Part shown: positions 1-13,448 of the stretch, in pieces
How positions within the stretch are numbered: the first letter of the stretch is position 1
Layout: every line of letters begins with the position of its first letter
Translations under genes and position numbers: made by a program
Origin: Anaeramoeba ignava
Taxonomy: Eukaryota; Metamonada; Anaeramoebidae
Direction: 5' to 3'
Length of the DNA: 64,000 nucleotides
Assembly (NCBI GenBank): GCA_028826165.1
Contig: JAPDFW010000001.1
Span: forward strand, 1 to 64,000
Notes under the pieces: generated by a model
Told to the model about the DNA's origin: nothing
Seen by the model: only the letters and a program-made list of their open reading frames with translations
Database searches by the model: none

Positions 1-3000
1 ATTATTTAAATAATTTAGATAAATAATTTATGTGTAAAATAATAAATATAAATAAATTACTTTTATTTCTTTGTGTTTACTTTTGTGAAAAATGAAAAAT
101 GAAAAATTTTTATTTTTAATTAAAAAGAAAAAGAAAAAGAAAATTAAAAAGAAAATTTCTTATTTATTAAGTTTTGAATAAATTTCAAAACAAATTGTTT
201 ATTTAATTTCTTTTCAAAAATGAAATAAAATTGATAAAATTGTTCTTAATCATAATTTTGAATTTTTTAACTAAATTTATTTATTTTTCCAAATAAAAAT
301 CAATTAAAATATTTTTGAAAGAATTTATAAATAAATTAAATCTATTTAAATATTGAATTTCTTTCTATTTTTGGAAAATAATTTAATAATAATTTTAAAT
401 CAAAACAATTCAATTCTATCTATTTTTGGAATTTAAATATTAATTCTATCTATTTTTAGAATTTAAATATTAATTCTATTAACAAAAAGAAAATTTTTGA
501 ATATTTTATATTTTTGTAATAAAAATCAAGAAATATTTCTTTTTGGAAATGTTTTGATTTGAGTTTGAGGTTTATAAAGGAAATAAATTTGGAAATTTTG
601 TTGAATAAAAAGAAAGAAATGAATAAGTAAATAAATAATAAATAGTTTTTCAAAGTTATTCAAAAGTAGAATTAAATAAAATCTTCCAAAATTTGAAGAT
701 AAATATTTTAAAAAGAAGATTTATTGAGTATTTATATAATAATTGATTTATCTCTATAATATTTTGTGAATTTGGAAATATTTTGAAATCAAATTTGTTT
801 TGGATTATATTTTGGATTAAGTAAATGAACAGATATCATGTTTTTAAAAAAATTTTGAATATTTCTTGATTAAATTGATTTAAATAATAAATTAAATAAG
901 AGTTAGAATTTTGATATTTATATCATTTTCCAATATCTAAGTAAAAGAGAATTGAAATTTAAAAGTGATTTGGGATTTTGAAGATTATTTTTCATTTGTT
1001 TCATTTTGTTTTTCCAATAAGGATTTAATTTCTCAATTTTAAAAAGAAGTTAGAATTTATAAATAATTTTTGTTGTTGTTAAATAATTAAGATTAATGAA
1101 CAGAAATAACTTGTTATTGTTTAGAATTTTGTGAATTTAAATTGGATTTGAAATTGGATTTAATATTTTTGAAAAAGAGTTTTCTTGTTTGATATTAATG
1201 GAAATATCTTCAAAATGGAATGATTAATAAATCTTTATGATTAGGAATTTTGTAATTTTATCAATTATTTTGGAGAAATGAAGAATAATTTTGTAATAAT
1301 TAAATTAAATTAAATTAAATTAAATTAAATTAAATTAAATTAAATTTATTGATAAAATTGAGTTATATCTGTTATATTTTTTGAATAGATTAAATAGAAG
1401 TATATTTCCTTGAAATAAATAAAGAATTTGTGAATATTATTGAAATTATTAAGAAATGTATTTTTTTCAATTCAATTCAATTTAATATTCTTTTTGAAGA
1501 AAATATAATTGAATAATAATTTTGAAATGGAAATAAATAATATTCTGGAAAGTGGAAATATTTCTAAAAAGAAAGGATATATAAATTATTCAAAAATGTT
1601 GTTGAATTTTGTTAATTTTGTTTTAGAATATAAAAAGTTGTAATTAATCATCAATTTCAAAATATTTGTGGAAAATATTCTTTTGTATTATTGAATAATT
1701 GATATTTAGAAATAAAAAGGAGAAATATTTTGTGAAGATTTGTGAAAATAAGTATTCATTGATATCAGTAATTTTTATTCAAAAATATTCAAGAAATATA
1801 TTTTGATTTTATCTTTTTAAGTTTCAAGAAAATGGAAAAATTTTCATAATTTCAATATTTGGTTAATTGTTTATTTGTGATATTTTGATTCAAGAAATAA
1901 ATAAATATTCAAAATATTATTTTAAGTTATTGAATATATGTATCAAGTATTTCCAATGCAAAAGTAAATTGAAGATATTCAAATAATTTTCATAAATTCT
2001 TGAAATAATAAAAATGGAAATAAGTATTTCTGTTTATGGATTAAATTGTTGAATATATGTAAGATAGATATTTTTGTTGTTGATAATAATTCAAATTCTT
2101 CTTTCTTTTCATAATACAAATAAAATAAAATAATCTTGAAAAATTGTGAGATTTGAGAAATATTGATTAAATTGGAAGAAAATATTTCTGTAATGATGTA
2201 AACAGTTAGAAAGTTTGTTTTTGAAAGGGAAATGAATGAAAATTGTTGTATATTCAATATTAAAATATCAAATAATTGTTGAAATATTTTGGAAATCAAG
2301 AATATTTTCTTTTCTTTTTATTGTAAATGTTTCAATTTGTGGATTATCTCTTAATTGTTATTCATTTTTTCTTAATAGAAAAATCTATATTAAATAAAAT
2401 TCTTTCTTTCTTTTTTCTTTTAAATTTCTTTTTAAAATATCCAATAATGTTAAATATCAATAGTTTTCATTTAATTCAAATATTAAAATGAATTCTGTAA
2501 TAAGATCTATCAAAAAAAACAGGAGAAACAAATAAGAATTAATAAAATATTTCATGTGTTAATTATAGATTTTTAAGGAAATATTTTGGTTATTAATTTA
2601 ATTCCACAAATTTCTTCTTCTTCTTCTTCTTTTTTTTTTCGAATAAGAAATAACATTAAAAAGAGAATATAAAGGTTTTTCTTTATAATATCAATAAATA
2701 GATTATGAAAATACAGTAAGCTTGTTATTGTTTGTTTTATGTTAATTTCTTTTTTGATTTTGAAATGTAGAATTGTTTTTAAAATATCCATTTTAAGTTC
2801 TTTTTCTTTTCTTCTTCTGTAAAATATTCCATAATAATATTTGGTTTTATCTTGATATTTGATTTATTGATTTCAAAATTTTTCAATTAGATTCAATCTA
2901 TTTTCTTTGTGTTTCTATTCAAAGATTCTGTTTTAATATCAATTTTATCAACTGAAATATATTTTTTATTGTATTATTTTTGAATTGAGAAAAGAGATAT

Positions 3001-3680
3001 AATGTTATTGATGAATTTTTGGTTTAATACAAAGGTGAAAACTTGAATATTTATCAATTTGATTTCCTTTTTCTTTTATTATTATTTTTTTTTGTTTTTG
3101 TAATTAAATTTTCATAATCAAAATTAATGTAAATTTGATTTGATTTTCTTTTAAATATTATGAAGAGATATATTTATTTTGTTGATTATAATTTTGTTTG
3201 AATTTCATTTCAATTTTTAAATAATTTGATAATTTAAATCATTTGTTTTTTGATAATTGAAATTTATTGTTAGATTTCTTTTTGTAGAGAAAATGTATCA
3301 ATTTTGATTTTTGATTTGGGAATTTTGTTTCATAATTTTATTCAATTAATATAATAAGTTTCATTTTCAAAATTATTTTTTTTGAATATAAGGAAATATT
3401 TTATAAATTTTTGAGAGTTTTTATTTGATAAATTCTATTGTATTCCTTTTTTAAATAAATAAAAAAATTATTTTGGAATTTGAATTAAAAAAATTTTAAA
3501 TCAAATGAAATAATTTACTATTGAATAATAATCATCTTCTTCGATTTTCTAAATTGTTTTAATAATTATTTCTTGAATAAAATCAACAATTTCAAATCAT
3601 TTTTTGAAGCAAAAAAAATTTGAAATTTTCTTTAATAATAATATCTAAATATTTCTTCAATTTTAATTTCTTCATTATTA
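1..3680. other. AT-rich DNA without recognisable gene
   Basis: The stretch is almost pure A+T with scattered homopolymers and short direct repeats, such as a (TTAAA)n run near 1297-1345. The open frames are short, rich in Phe/Ile/Lys/Leu, and match no family I recognise. I see no RNA gene. It reads as intergenic or subtelomeric/heterochromatic filler next to the two satellites that follow. Confidence 0.6.
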
Positions 3681-5690
3681 ATTTTAACATATTTATATTT
3701 ATTTTTAAATCTATTTTGAATTAATTTAGATAATAAAATATTTTTATAAATTATATAAATAAATTATTTTACATTTTAATTTTAATTTTAATTATTTAAT
3801 TTTTTGATTAAATTTATATTAAAAATGATTAAATTATTTTATTAATTATTTAATAAGGAAAATAATAATAAAATTATATTTTATATCATTAATTTATTTC
3901 AAAATAATTTATACTTTTAAATTTAATTAAATAATATTATTTAAAATTATTTAAAATTATTTTATTTTTGGAAATAAAATTAATTAAATTTATTTTTTTG
4001 ATTTAAATTTATATTTATTTTTAAAATCAATTTTGAATTAATTTGGATAATAAAATCTTTTTATAAATTATATAAATAAATTATTTTACATTTTAATTTT
4101 AATTTTTTATTATTTAATTTTTGATTAAATTTATATTGAAAATGTTTAAATTATTTTATTAATTATTTAATAAGGAAAATAAATAATAAAACTATATTTT
4201 ATATCATTAATTTATTTCAAATTAATTTATACTTTAAATTTAATTAAATATTATTATTTAAAATTATTTAATATTATTTTATTTTTTTGGAAATAAAATT
4301 AATTAAATTTAATTTTTGATTTAAATTTATATTTATTTTTAAATCTATTTTGAATTAATTTAGATAATAAAATCTTTTTATAAATTATATAAATAAATTA
4401 TTTTATATTTTAATTTTAATTTTTATTATTTAATTTTTGATTAAATTTATATTAAAAATGTTTAAATTATTTTATTAATTATTTAATAAGGAAATAAATA
4501 ATAAAATTATATTTTATATTATTAATTTATTTCAAAATAATTTATACTTTAAATTTAATTAAATATTATTATTTAAAATTATTTATATTATTTTATTTTA
4601 GAAATAAAATTAATTAAATTTAATTTTTGATTTAAATTTATATTTATTTTTAAATCAATTTTGAATTAATTTAGATAATAAAATCTTTTTATAAATTATA
4701 TAAATAAATTATTTTATATTTTAATTTTAATTTTAATTATTTAATTTTTGATTAAATTTATATTAAAAATGTTTAAATTATTTTTAATTATGAAAAATGA
4801 AAAAAAAAAATAATAAAAATTATATTTTTATTATTAATTTATTTCAAAAATAATTTATACTTTAAAACTAATTAAATATTATTATTTAAAAATTATTTAA
4901 AATTATTTTATTTTTGAAAATAAAATTAATTAAATTTATTTTTTGATTTAAATTTATATTTATTTTTTAAATCAATTTTGAATTAATTTAGATAATAAAA
5001 TCTTTTTATAAATTATAAATAAATAAATTATTTTATATTTTAATTTTTGATTTTTATTATTTAATTTTTGATTAAATTTATATTAAAAATGTTTAAATTA
5101 TTTTATTAATTATTAATCAAAAAGGAAATAAAAAATAATAAAAATATATTTTTATTATTAATTTATTTCAAAATGATTTATAATTTTAAATTTAATTAAA
5201 TATTATTATTTAAAATTATTTAAAATTATTTTATTTTTGAAAATAAAATTAATTAAATTTAATTTTTTGATTTAAATTTATATTTATTTTTAAATCAATT
5301 TTAAATTAATTTAGATAATAAATTCTTTTTATAAATTGTATAAATAAATTATTTTATATTTTTAATTTTTATTTTAATTATTTAATTTTTGATTAAATTT
5401 ATATTGAAAATGTTTAAATTATTTTATTAATTATTTAATAAGGAAAATAAATAATAAAATTATATTTTATATTATTAATTTATTTCAAATTAATTTATAC
5501 TTTAAATTTAATTAAATATTATTATTTAAATTTATTTAATATTATTTTATTTTTTTGGAAATAAAATTAATTAAATTTAATTTTTTTTGATTTAAATTTA
5601 TATCTATTTTTAAATCAATTTTGAATTAATTTAGATAATAAAATCTTTTTATAAATTATATAAATAAATTATTTTACATTTTAATTTAAC
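3680..5690. repeat. Tandem satellite, unit about 315 bp
   Basis: A block that begins near TTTATATTTATTTTTAAATC and continues through GAATTAATTTAGATAATAAA recurs near 3690, 4006, 4325, 4635, 4950, 5275 and 5595, giving six to seven head-to-tail copies. The copies differ by small indels in A or T runs. No open frame is preserved between copies, so it is non-coding. Confidence 0.85.
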
Positions 5691-5799
5691 ATTTTTATTT
5701 TTTTTATAATTTTGTTTTTGAAATTTTTATTTGATTTTTTCTTTTTTTTCTTTTATTTTTTTAATTTAGAAAAAAACAAAAAAAATGAAAAAAATGAAT

Positions 5800-7770
5800 A
5801 AAAGTTTTTAAAATCATTTCTTAATTAATTTTATTGCAAAATAATAAATTAATTATTATTAAAAATTAAGTAAAATAATAAATAAAATATTTTAATTAAT
5901 TTTATTTCTTTATTTTTAATAATAATAATTTAATATTAATAATAAATTCTTTTTAAAATCATTTCTTAATTAATTTTATTTAAAATAATAAATTAATTAT
6001 TATTAAAAATTAAGTAAAATAATAAATAAAATATTTTAATTAAATTTATTTCTTTTATTTTTAATAATAATTATTTAATTTTAATAATAAATTCTTTTTA
6101 AATCATTTCTTAATTAATTTTATTGCAAAATAATAAATTAATTATTATTAAAAATTAAAGTAAAATAATAAATAAAATATTTTTAATTAAATTTATTTCT
6201 TCATTTTTAATAATAATAATTTAATATTAATAATAAATTCTTTTTAAAATCATTTCTTAATTAATTTTATTGCAAAATAATAAATTAATTATTATTAAAA
6301 AAATTAAATTTTTAAAATTAATTTTGTTTCAAATTTATTTCTTCATTTTTAATAATAATAATTTAATATTAATAATAAATTCTTTTTAAAATCATTTCTT
6401 AATTAATTTTATTGCAAAATAATAAATTAATTATTATTAAAAATTAAGTAAAATAATAAATAAAATATTTTAATTAAATTTATTTCTTAATTTTTATTAA
6501 TATTTATTTAATTTTAATAATAAATTCTTTTTAAAATCATTTCTTAATTAATTTTATTGCAAAATAATAAATAAATTATTATTAAAAATTAAATTAAATA
6601 TTTTAATTAATTTTGTTTCAAATTTATTTCTTTATTTTTAATAATATTTATTTAATATTAATAATAAATTCTTTTTAAAATCATTTCTTAATTAATTTTA
6701 TTGCAAAATAATAAATTAATTATTATTAAAAATTAAATAAAATATTTAATCTAATTTTTGTTTTAAATTTATTTCTTTTATTTTTAATAATTTTAATTTA
6801 ATATTAATAATAAATTCTTTTTAAATCATTTCTTAATTAATTTTATTGCAAAATAATAAATTAATTATAATTAAAAATTAAGTAAAATAATAAATAAAAT
6901 ATTTTAATTAAATTTATTTCTTTATTTTTAATAATAATTAATTTAATATTAATAATAAATTCTTTTTAAAATCATTTATTGATTAATTTTATTGCAAAAT
7001 AATAAATTAATTATTATTAAAAATTAAATAAAATTCTAAATAAAATATTTTAATTAATTTTATTTCTTTATTTTTAATAATAATAATTTAATATTAATAA
7101 TAAATTCTTTTTAAATCATTTTTAATTAATTTTATTGCAAAATAATAAATTAATTATAATTAAAAATTAAATAAAATAATAAATAAAATATTTTAATTAA
7201 TTTTATTTCTTTATTTTTAATAATATTTATTTAATATTAATAATAAATCCTTTTTAAAATCATTTCTTAATTAATTTTATTGCAAAATATTAAATAAATT
7301 ATTATTAAAAATTAAATTAAATATTTTATCTAATTTTTGTTTCAAATTTATTTCTTTATTTTTAATAATAATAATTTAATATTAATAATAAATTCTTTTT
7401 AAATTATTTCTTAATTAATTTTATTATAAAATAATAAATTAATTATTATTAAAAATTAAGTAAAATAATAAATAAAATATTTTAATTAATTTTATTTCAT
7501 TATTTTTAATAATTTTAATTTAATATTAATAATAAATTCTTTTTTGAAATCATTTCTTAATTAATTTTATTGCAAAATAATAAATAAATTATAATTAAAA
7601 ATTAAATTAAATTTTTATTTAATTTTTGTTTCAATTTTATTTCTTTATTTTTAATAGTTTTAATTTAATATTAATAATAAATACTTTTTTAAATCATTTT
7701 TTAATTAATTTTATTGCAAAATAATAAATAAAATATTTTAATTAATTTTATTTCTTTATTTTTAATAGTT
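5800..7770. repeat. Tandem satellite, unit about 145 bp
   Basis: The marker AAATCATTTCTTAATTAATT followed by TTATTGCAAAATAATAAA recurs about every 145 bp, near 5810, 5957, 6098, 6248, 6390, 6535, 6676, 6825, 6970, 7111, 7258, 7400, 7545 and 7697. That is about 14 copies. The unit is close to nucleosome length, as many centromeric or subtelomeric satellites are; that link is inference. Confidence 0.85.
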
Positions 7771-8077
7771 TTAATTTACAATTTACTAATATTTCTTTTT
7801 TGGAAATAATTTAAATGTAATTTGTGATTTTTATGCTTGACTTTTTAGATTCAAAATTTACAATCCAAAAAATAAAATTTAAAATAAAATTTAAAATAAA
7901 AGGTTTTTTCAAGTCATTCTCTCTTTTTTTTAGGTTTTTTGTTTATTACATTTTTACCATTTTTTTATTCAAAACTTTAATTTTTGTTTATCATTTTTTT
8001 TCTTTTTTTTTTTGTTTTAATTTGTTTTATTTATTTTTGGATCGTTTTTTTTTGTTTTTTTTTTTGCTTTTTATTAA

Positions 8078-11000
8078 ATGAGTAATAATAACGAATTCAA
8101 TTTTGAAATATATTCAGAAAATCTAAAAGAAATTCAGAAAGAAAATGGAAATGATAAACAAGAAATTGGAGAAGAAAAGGAATTTCAAGTAGAAAAATTA
8201 GAGAAAGTCGAAAAAAAAGAAGAAAAGCAATTTGATAAAGAAAAGAAATTGATAAAGAAATTGATAAATCAAGTGATAAATCAAATGATAAAGAAATTGA
8301 TAAAGAAATTGATAAAGAAATTGATAAAGAAATTAATAAAGAAATTAATAAAGAAATGATAAAGAAATTAATAAAGAAAATAAAAAGTAACATATTAAAG
8401 AAGTTATAAAAAAAGATAAAATTTGAAAAAGAAAATTGAGAAAAAATTGATAAAGAAATTGATAAAGAAATTGATAAAGAAATTGATAAAGAAAATGATA
8501 AAGAAATTGATAAAGAAATTGATAAAGAAATTGATAAAGAAATTGATAAAGAAATTGATAAAGAAAAAATTGATAAAGAAATTGATAAAGAAATTGATAA
8601 AGAAATTGACAAAGAAATTGATAAAGAAATTGATAAATCAAATGATAAAGAAATTGATAAATCAAATGATAGTAACGAATTCAGTTTTGAAACATATTCA
8701 GAAGATCTAAAAGAAATTGGAGAAGAAAAGCAAATTGATAAAGAAAGTGATAAAGAAATTGATAAAGAAAGTGATAAAGAAAGTGATAAAGAAATTGATA
8801 AATCAAGAAAATTGATAAAGAAATTGATAAAGAAATTGATAAAGAAATTGATAAAGAAAGTGATAAAGAAATTGATAAAGAAATTGATAAAGAAATTGAT
8901 AAAGAAATTGATAAATAAATCAACTGATAAAGAAATTGATAAAGAAATTGATAAAGAAATTGATAAAGAAAATGATAAAGAAAATGATAAATCAAATGAT
9001 AAATCAAATGATAAAGAAAGTGATAAAGAAATTGATAAAGAAAATGATAAAGAAATTGATAAAGAAATTGATAAAGAAATTGATAAAGAAATTGATAAAG
9101 AAATTGACAAAGAAATTGATAAAGAAATTGATAAATCAAATGATAAAGAAATTGATAAATCAAGTGATAAAGAAATTGATAAATCAAGTGATAAAGAAAT
9201 TGATAAATCAAATGATAGTAACGAATTCAGTTTTGAAACATATTCAGAAGATCTAAAAGAAATTGGAGAAGAAAAGCAAATTGATAAAGAAAGTGATAAA
9301 GAAAATAATATATTAATTGATAAAGAAAGTGATAAAGAAAATGATAAAGAAATAGCAAACCTTCAAAAAGATAATCAACCAAAAGAGCAATATTTGGAAA
9401 ACGAAAATATTGATCAAAACCTTGAAGACACAATTTCCTTAAGTGATTTTAACGATATCGAAAACCAAAATGAATTAGAACTTGTTGAATTGAGACCGGA
9501 AATGCAAAAGTTAACAAAGAAGGAATCTGTACAAAGAATTGAATTAAGAAAAGCTTCGCCGAAAATCAAGTCTCTTACTTTGAAAAGAAACGCGGTTGTT
9601 CAAGTAATCCGAAACAAACGGAATTCTCTTCGGATTGAAAAACTAACTAATATCAAGAAAGATCCAGCCCAAGTAAATGAAGATCAAGTTCAAGATCAAA
9701 ACGGAAATGAAATTGATGAAAATGTTGAGAACGAACAAAAAATGGAAATTGTCGATCAAGATGAATCAAGAAACAAGGCAAAACAGTACAAGATTTCGAG
9801 AATGTATAGTAATTATGATTCAGAGCTTGGTGTTTATAATTTACTCCCTTATTGGAAAACTACAATCAGAAAAGTGACTCCTAAAATTGGACTGGGAATT
9901 GGACTTTTTTTTGGTTATTTAGTAAATTTTTAAATTAATTTTCAAAATTCAAAAATTTTAATTTCGAAATTAATTTGCAAAATACAGTTTAGAATGATTT
10001 TTGTGTTCTTTGTGATTACTTGTCTATCAATTCTCAATATGTATTTTAATGTAAAAGGAACAGATGATACAGATGCTCCAAGTTTTGAAACATATGGTTT
10101 ATGGACTGTAACAACGCTTGCGAATAATTCAAGTAAAACAACAAACAACAACAACAAGAAATTCATAATCATCATATTTTTCTTTTTCTTTTTTTAATTA
10201 AATGAATGGAGGATCTGAATGGAGGGTTTGGAAACAAGCTGTTGTGCAATGCATAATTTCTTTTGCCTTTCTATTTTCTTTTTCTAATCGGATGTCAAGG
10301 ATATTGAGTGAATACCAAACAATTCATCAACAAGCACATCGGGTGATTTCATCTTTTACTATTCATGTCTCTAATCTTCCTGAAGATGCGACTAATCCAA
10401 GAGAAATTAAGCAATATTTTTCGCAATGGGGGAAGGTTGTGGATGTGTGCATTGTTTATAATCTTAAGCCCATTTTGAAAGAATCTATGGGACTTGAAAA
10501 AATGAGAGCAAAAGTATAATTTTTGATTCAATTCAAAAAAAGAAAAAAAAAAGCAACAATTTTTTTTAATTTCAAAACAAAAAACGAACAGAAACAAGAA
10601 AAAATCCTTCATAGTAAAGAAGTTCTTGAAAGTATTGATTCCAAAATTACCAAAACAGAAGAAAAAATTGAAAAATTAGCAGAGAATTCTTACAAATGCA
10701 CTGGGCATTGTTTTGTTACTTATAAAAAGGTGTTTGATGCATCTCGATGCGCCTATGCTTTTTCTCATTCTTTTCTTAAAAAGCTCTTGTGTTCATGTTG
10801 TATTGGAATTCCAAAGTTTCGGGACAAAATACGGCTTAAGGTATCAAAAGCGCCAGAAATTGAAGATGTCATTTGGCAAAATATGGAATTTTCTGGATTG
10901 CAAAGATTTTGGAGATCTGCCACAATTAATCTTCTTTGTATACTTTTGATTTGTGCAAATGGCGCGCTCATTTATTGTAAATTATTTTCTAAATTGTTTG

Positions 11001-13336
11001 TTTTTTTTTTTAAAAAAGAAAATTTTCTCTTTCTTTCTCTTTTTCTTTCTCTTTTTTTTTTTTTTTAGTTTTAAGTCGATTTGGATCTAAAAAAAGTCGA
11101 GATTTCTTTTCTTTTCTCATTTCAGTAGCAATTTTAGTTACAAACAAGCTTATTGTTTTTTTAATTGTTAGTAAGTTAAAAAGAAAAGAAATTTTTCAAA
11201 TCAAATCAAATCAAATCAAAAAAATATTTTTTTTGTTGTTTTTTTGTTTTTGATCCACATTTTTTTAGAGGTTTCAAATTTTACGAAAAAATTGACCAAA
11301 ACAGAAATTCAAGAATCACAAGTTACAAAGATTTTGTTTCTGCAAATTATCAATTCGGTTGGAGTTGTTTTCTTTTCAGCAGGAACTGGGAATTTTCTTG
11401 AGACATATTCATATGCATCAGTTGTGATTATGACACTTATTGGAGATGCGATATTAATGCCAATTTTAGGAGTTTTTAATGCGAGATTTTTGGCGTCTTT
11501 TCGGAGATGGAAAGGGAGAAGAAGAGCGCAGACTCAAGACCGATTGAATAAAGCGTACATTCCCTCTCAAGTTTCTCTTTCGAAGCTTTATACAACAGTT
11601 CTGAAAACAATAACTTTATCTTTTATCTTTATTGGAGCTGTTCCTTTGGCGGGAGTTACAGCTTTTTTTTCTTTGATTCTTAATTTCTTTTTGATCAAGC
11701 TGAATGTTCTGAGAACGATGAGGAATGCGAATCATTTATCAAGTGGAGTTCATACGCATGCAATGTCGCTTCTTCCTTGGTGTAAATATAAAACAAACGA
11801 AATTTGGGTTTAAATTGGAATCTTTTAATCGAACTTTGTTCTTTTTATTTTTATTTTTATTTTTATTTTTATTTTTATATTTATATTTATATTTTTTTTA
11901 AAGTGTTCATCCTTCATACTTTTGCTAGTTTTCTTTGGTTTTCCTTTCAAGAAACTAAAGGAGCTTTTCAGGTTATTGGTGAATTCAGTTATAGCAGTAA
12001 TTTTTCTAGTGGAGCTCAGTTTCCTTATATGGCTTTGGGTATACTTTGTATAGTTGCCATTATATATTTACTTGGGACACAAATTGGATCATTTTTCCGA
12101 TCGATTTGCCATTCAAAATATTCAAACGAAAAATCAATTTTCAAGCAATTAGTGAGGAAATTTGGAGAAGAAATTGATAAAATTGTTTATGATCCAAGTT
12201 TGGGGAAGTATAATTATCCAATTTCTATTTCACTTGAAGAGCTTCATTTTATCAAATCACCTTTTGATGGATGTGAACTTGATAAAACAACTGAAGATGA
12301 GATTGAGCTTACATCTGATATTGAAGATCAATCACCAAGTTCAGAGAAAGATAAGAAAGATAAGAAAGATAAGAAAGATAAGAAAGATAAGAATAAAAAG
12401 AATAAAAAGAATAAAAAGAATAAAAAGAATAAAGATAATGATAAAGATAAAGATAATGATAAATATAATGATAATGATAAAGATAAAGATAATGATAATG
12501 ATAAAGATAAAGATAATGATAATGATAATGATAATGATAAAGATAATGATAATGATAATGATAATGATAAAGATAAAGATAAAGATAAAGATAATGATAA
12601 TGATAATGAAAATGAAAAAGATAATGATAATGATAAAGATAAAGATAATGATAATGATAAAGATAATGATAATGATAATGATAATGATAAAGATAAAGAT
12701 AAAGATAGTGATAAAGATAATGATAAAGATAATGATAATGATAAAGATAAAGATAATAATAATGATAAAGATAATGATAATGATAATGATAATGATAATG
12801 ATAAAGATAATGATAATGATAATGATAAAGATAAAGATAAAGATAATGATAAAGATAAAGATAATGATAAAGATAATGATAAAGATAATGATAAAGATAA
12901 AGATAATGATAAAGATAATGATAAAGATAATGATAAAGATAATGATAAAGATAATGATAATGATAAAGATAAAGATAATGATAAAGATAATGATAATGAT
13001 AAAGATAATGATAATGATAAAGATAATGATAATGATAAAGATAATGATAATGATAATGATAAAGATAATGATAATGATAAAGATAATGATAAAGATAAAG
13101 ATAATGATAATGATAAAGATAATGATAATGATAATGATAATGATAAAGATAATGATAATGATAATGATAATGATAATGATAATGATAATGATAATGATAA
13201 AGATAAAGATAATGATAAAGATAAAGATAAAGATAATGATAAAGATAAAGATAAAGATAAAGATAATGATAATGATAAAGATAATGATAATGATAATGAA
13301 AATGAAAAAGATAATGATAATGAGAAAACTGATTAA
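8078..13336 (+). CDS. OSCA/TMEM63 (CSC1)-like multi-pass membrane protein
   Basis: The gene has seven exons. Supported exons are (first exon)-9921, 9988-10132, 10212-10513, 10592-10976, 11069-11170, 11269-11781 and 11904-13336; all junctions are GT-AG and keep phase. The order fits OSCA/TMEM63 mechanosensitive channels: a first membrane helix (GLGIGLFFGYL), a helix near 9994, then a cytosolic RNA-recognition-like fold (TIHVSNLPEDATNPREIKQY, residues GHCFVTY), the family-type segment KVSKAPEIEDVIWQNMEF, and further membrane helices. The C-terminal ~330 residues are a D/N/K repeat coded by GATAAT/GATAAA hexamers. The start is uncertain. ATG 8078 opens a frame that does not run through the 12-bp repeats; the frame reaching the membrane core is open only from about 8440 and has no early ATG. 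Anoctamin or TMC relatives are alternatives within the same superfamily. Confidence 0.65.
8255..9355 (+). repeat. 12-bp coding minisatellite (GATAAAGAAATT)n
   Basis: Tandem GATAAAGAAATT units encode DKEI in one frame and IKKL in another. Two interspersed non-repeat modules at about 8660-8750 and 9213-9300 are near-identical and resemble the 8078-8170 segment (peptide NEFSFETYSEDLKEI). This shows duplication of a larger unit of N-terminal module plus array. Confidence 0.9.
12346..13330 (+). repeat. Hexamer coding array (GATAAT/GATAAA)n
   Basis: About 980 bp of alternating GATAAT, GATAAA and occasional GAAAAT hexamers. It stays in frame and encodes a DN/DK tail at the end of the OSCA/TMEM63-like protein. 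Because the unit is a multiple of three, expansion or contraction keeps the reading frame. Confidence 0.95.
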
Positions 13337-13448
13337 TTTTTTTCTTTCAATTTTCCAATAAAAAAAAAGGATTCAAATGATTTTTCTTTTATTTTTTTTG
13401 ATTAAATTTATTAATTTGGTTTGTTGTGGAAAATTTAAATTTTAAACT

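Noticed and set aside
456-2791. Several minus-strand open frames of 65-106 codons
   Set aside because: They are F/I/L/K-rich translations of AT-only DNA with no family features, no neighbouring exons and no start-proximal element.
7824-8081. 85-codon plus-strand frame just before the OSCA-like gene
   Set aside because: It is a translation of T-runs (poly-Phe/Leu) that form the probable promoter T-tract; no conservation is visible.
8097-9433. Long minus-strand frames reading SISLSISLS or YQFLYQFL
   Set aside because: Complements of the GATAAAGAAATT coding array; the 12-bp unit leaves most frames open.
12162-13361. IMIKIMIK frame of 399 codons
   Set aside because: Second frame of the GATAAT/GATAAA array; the DN/DK frame continues from the membrane domain.
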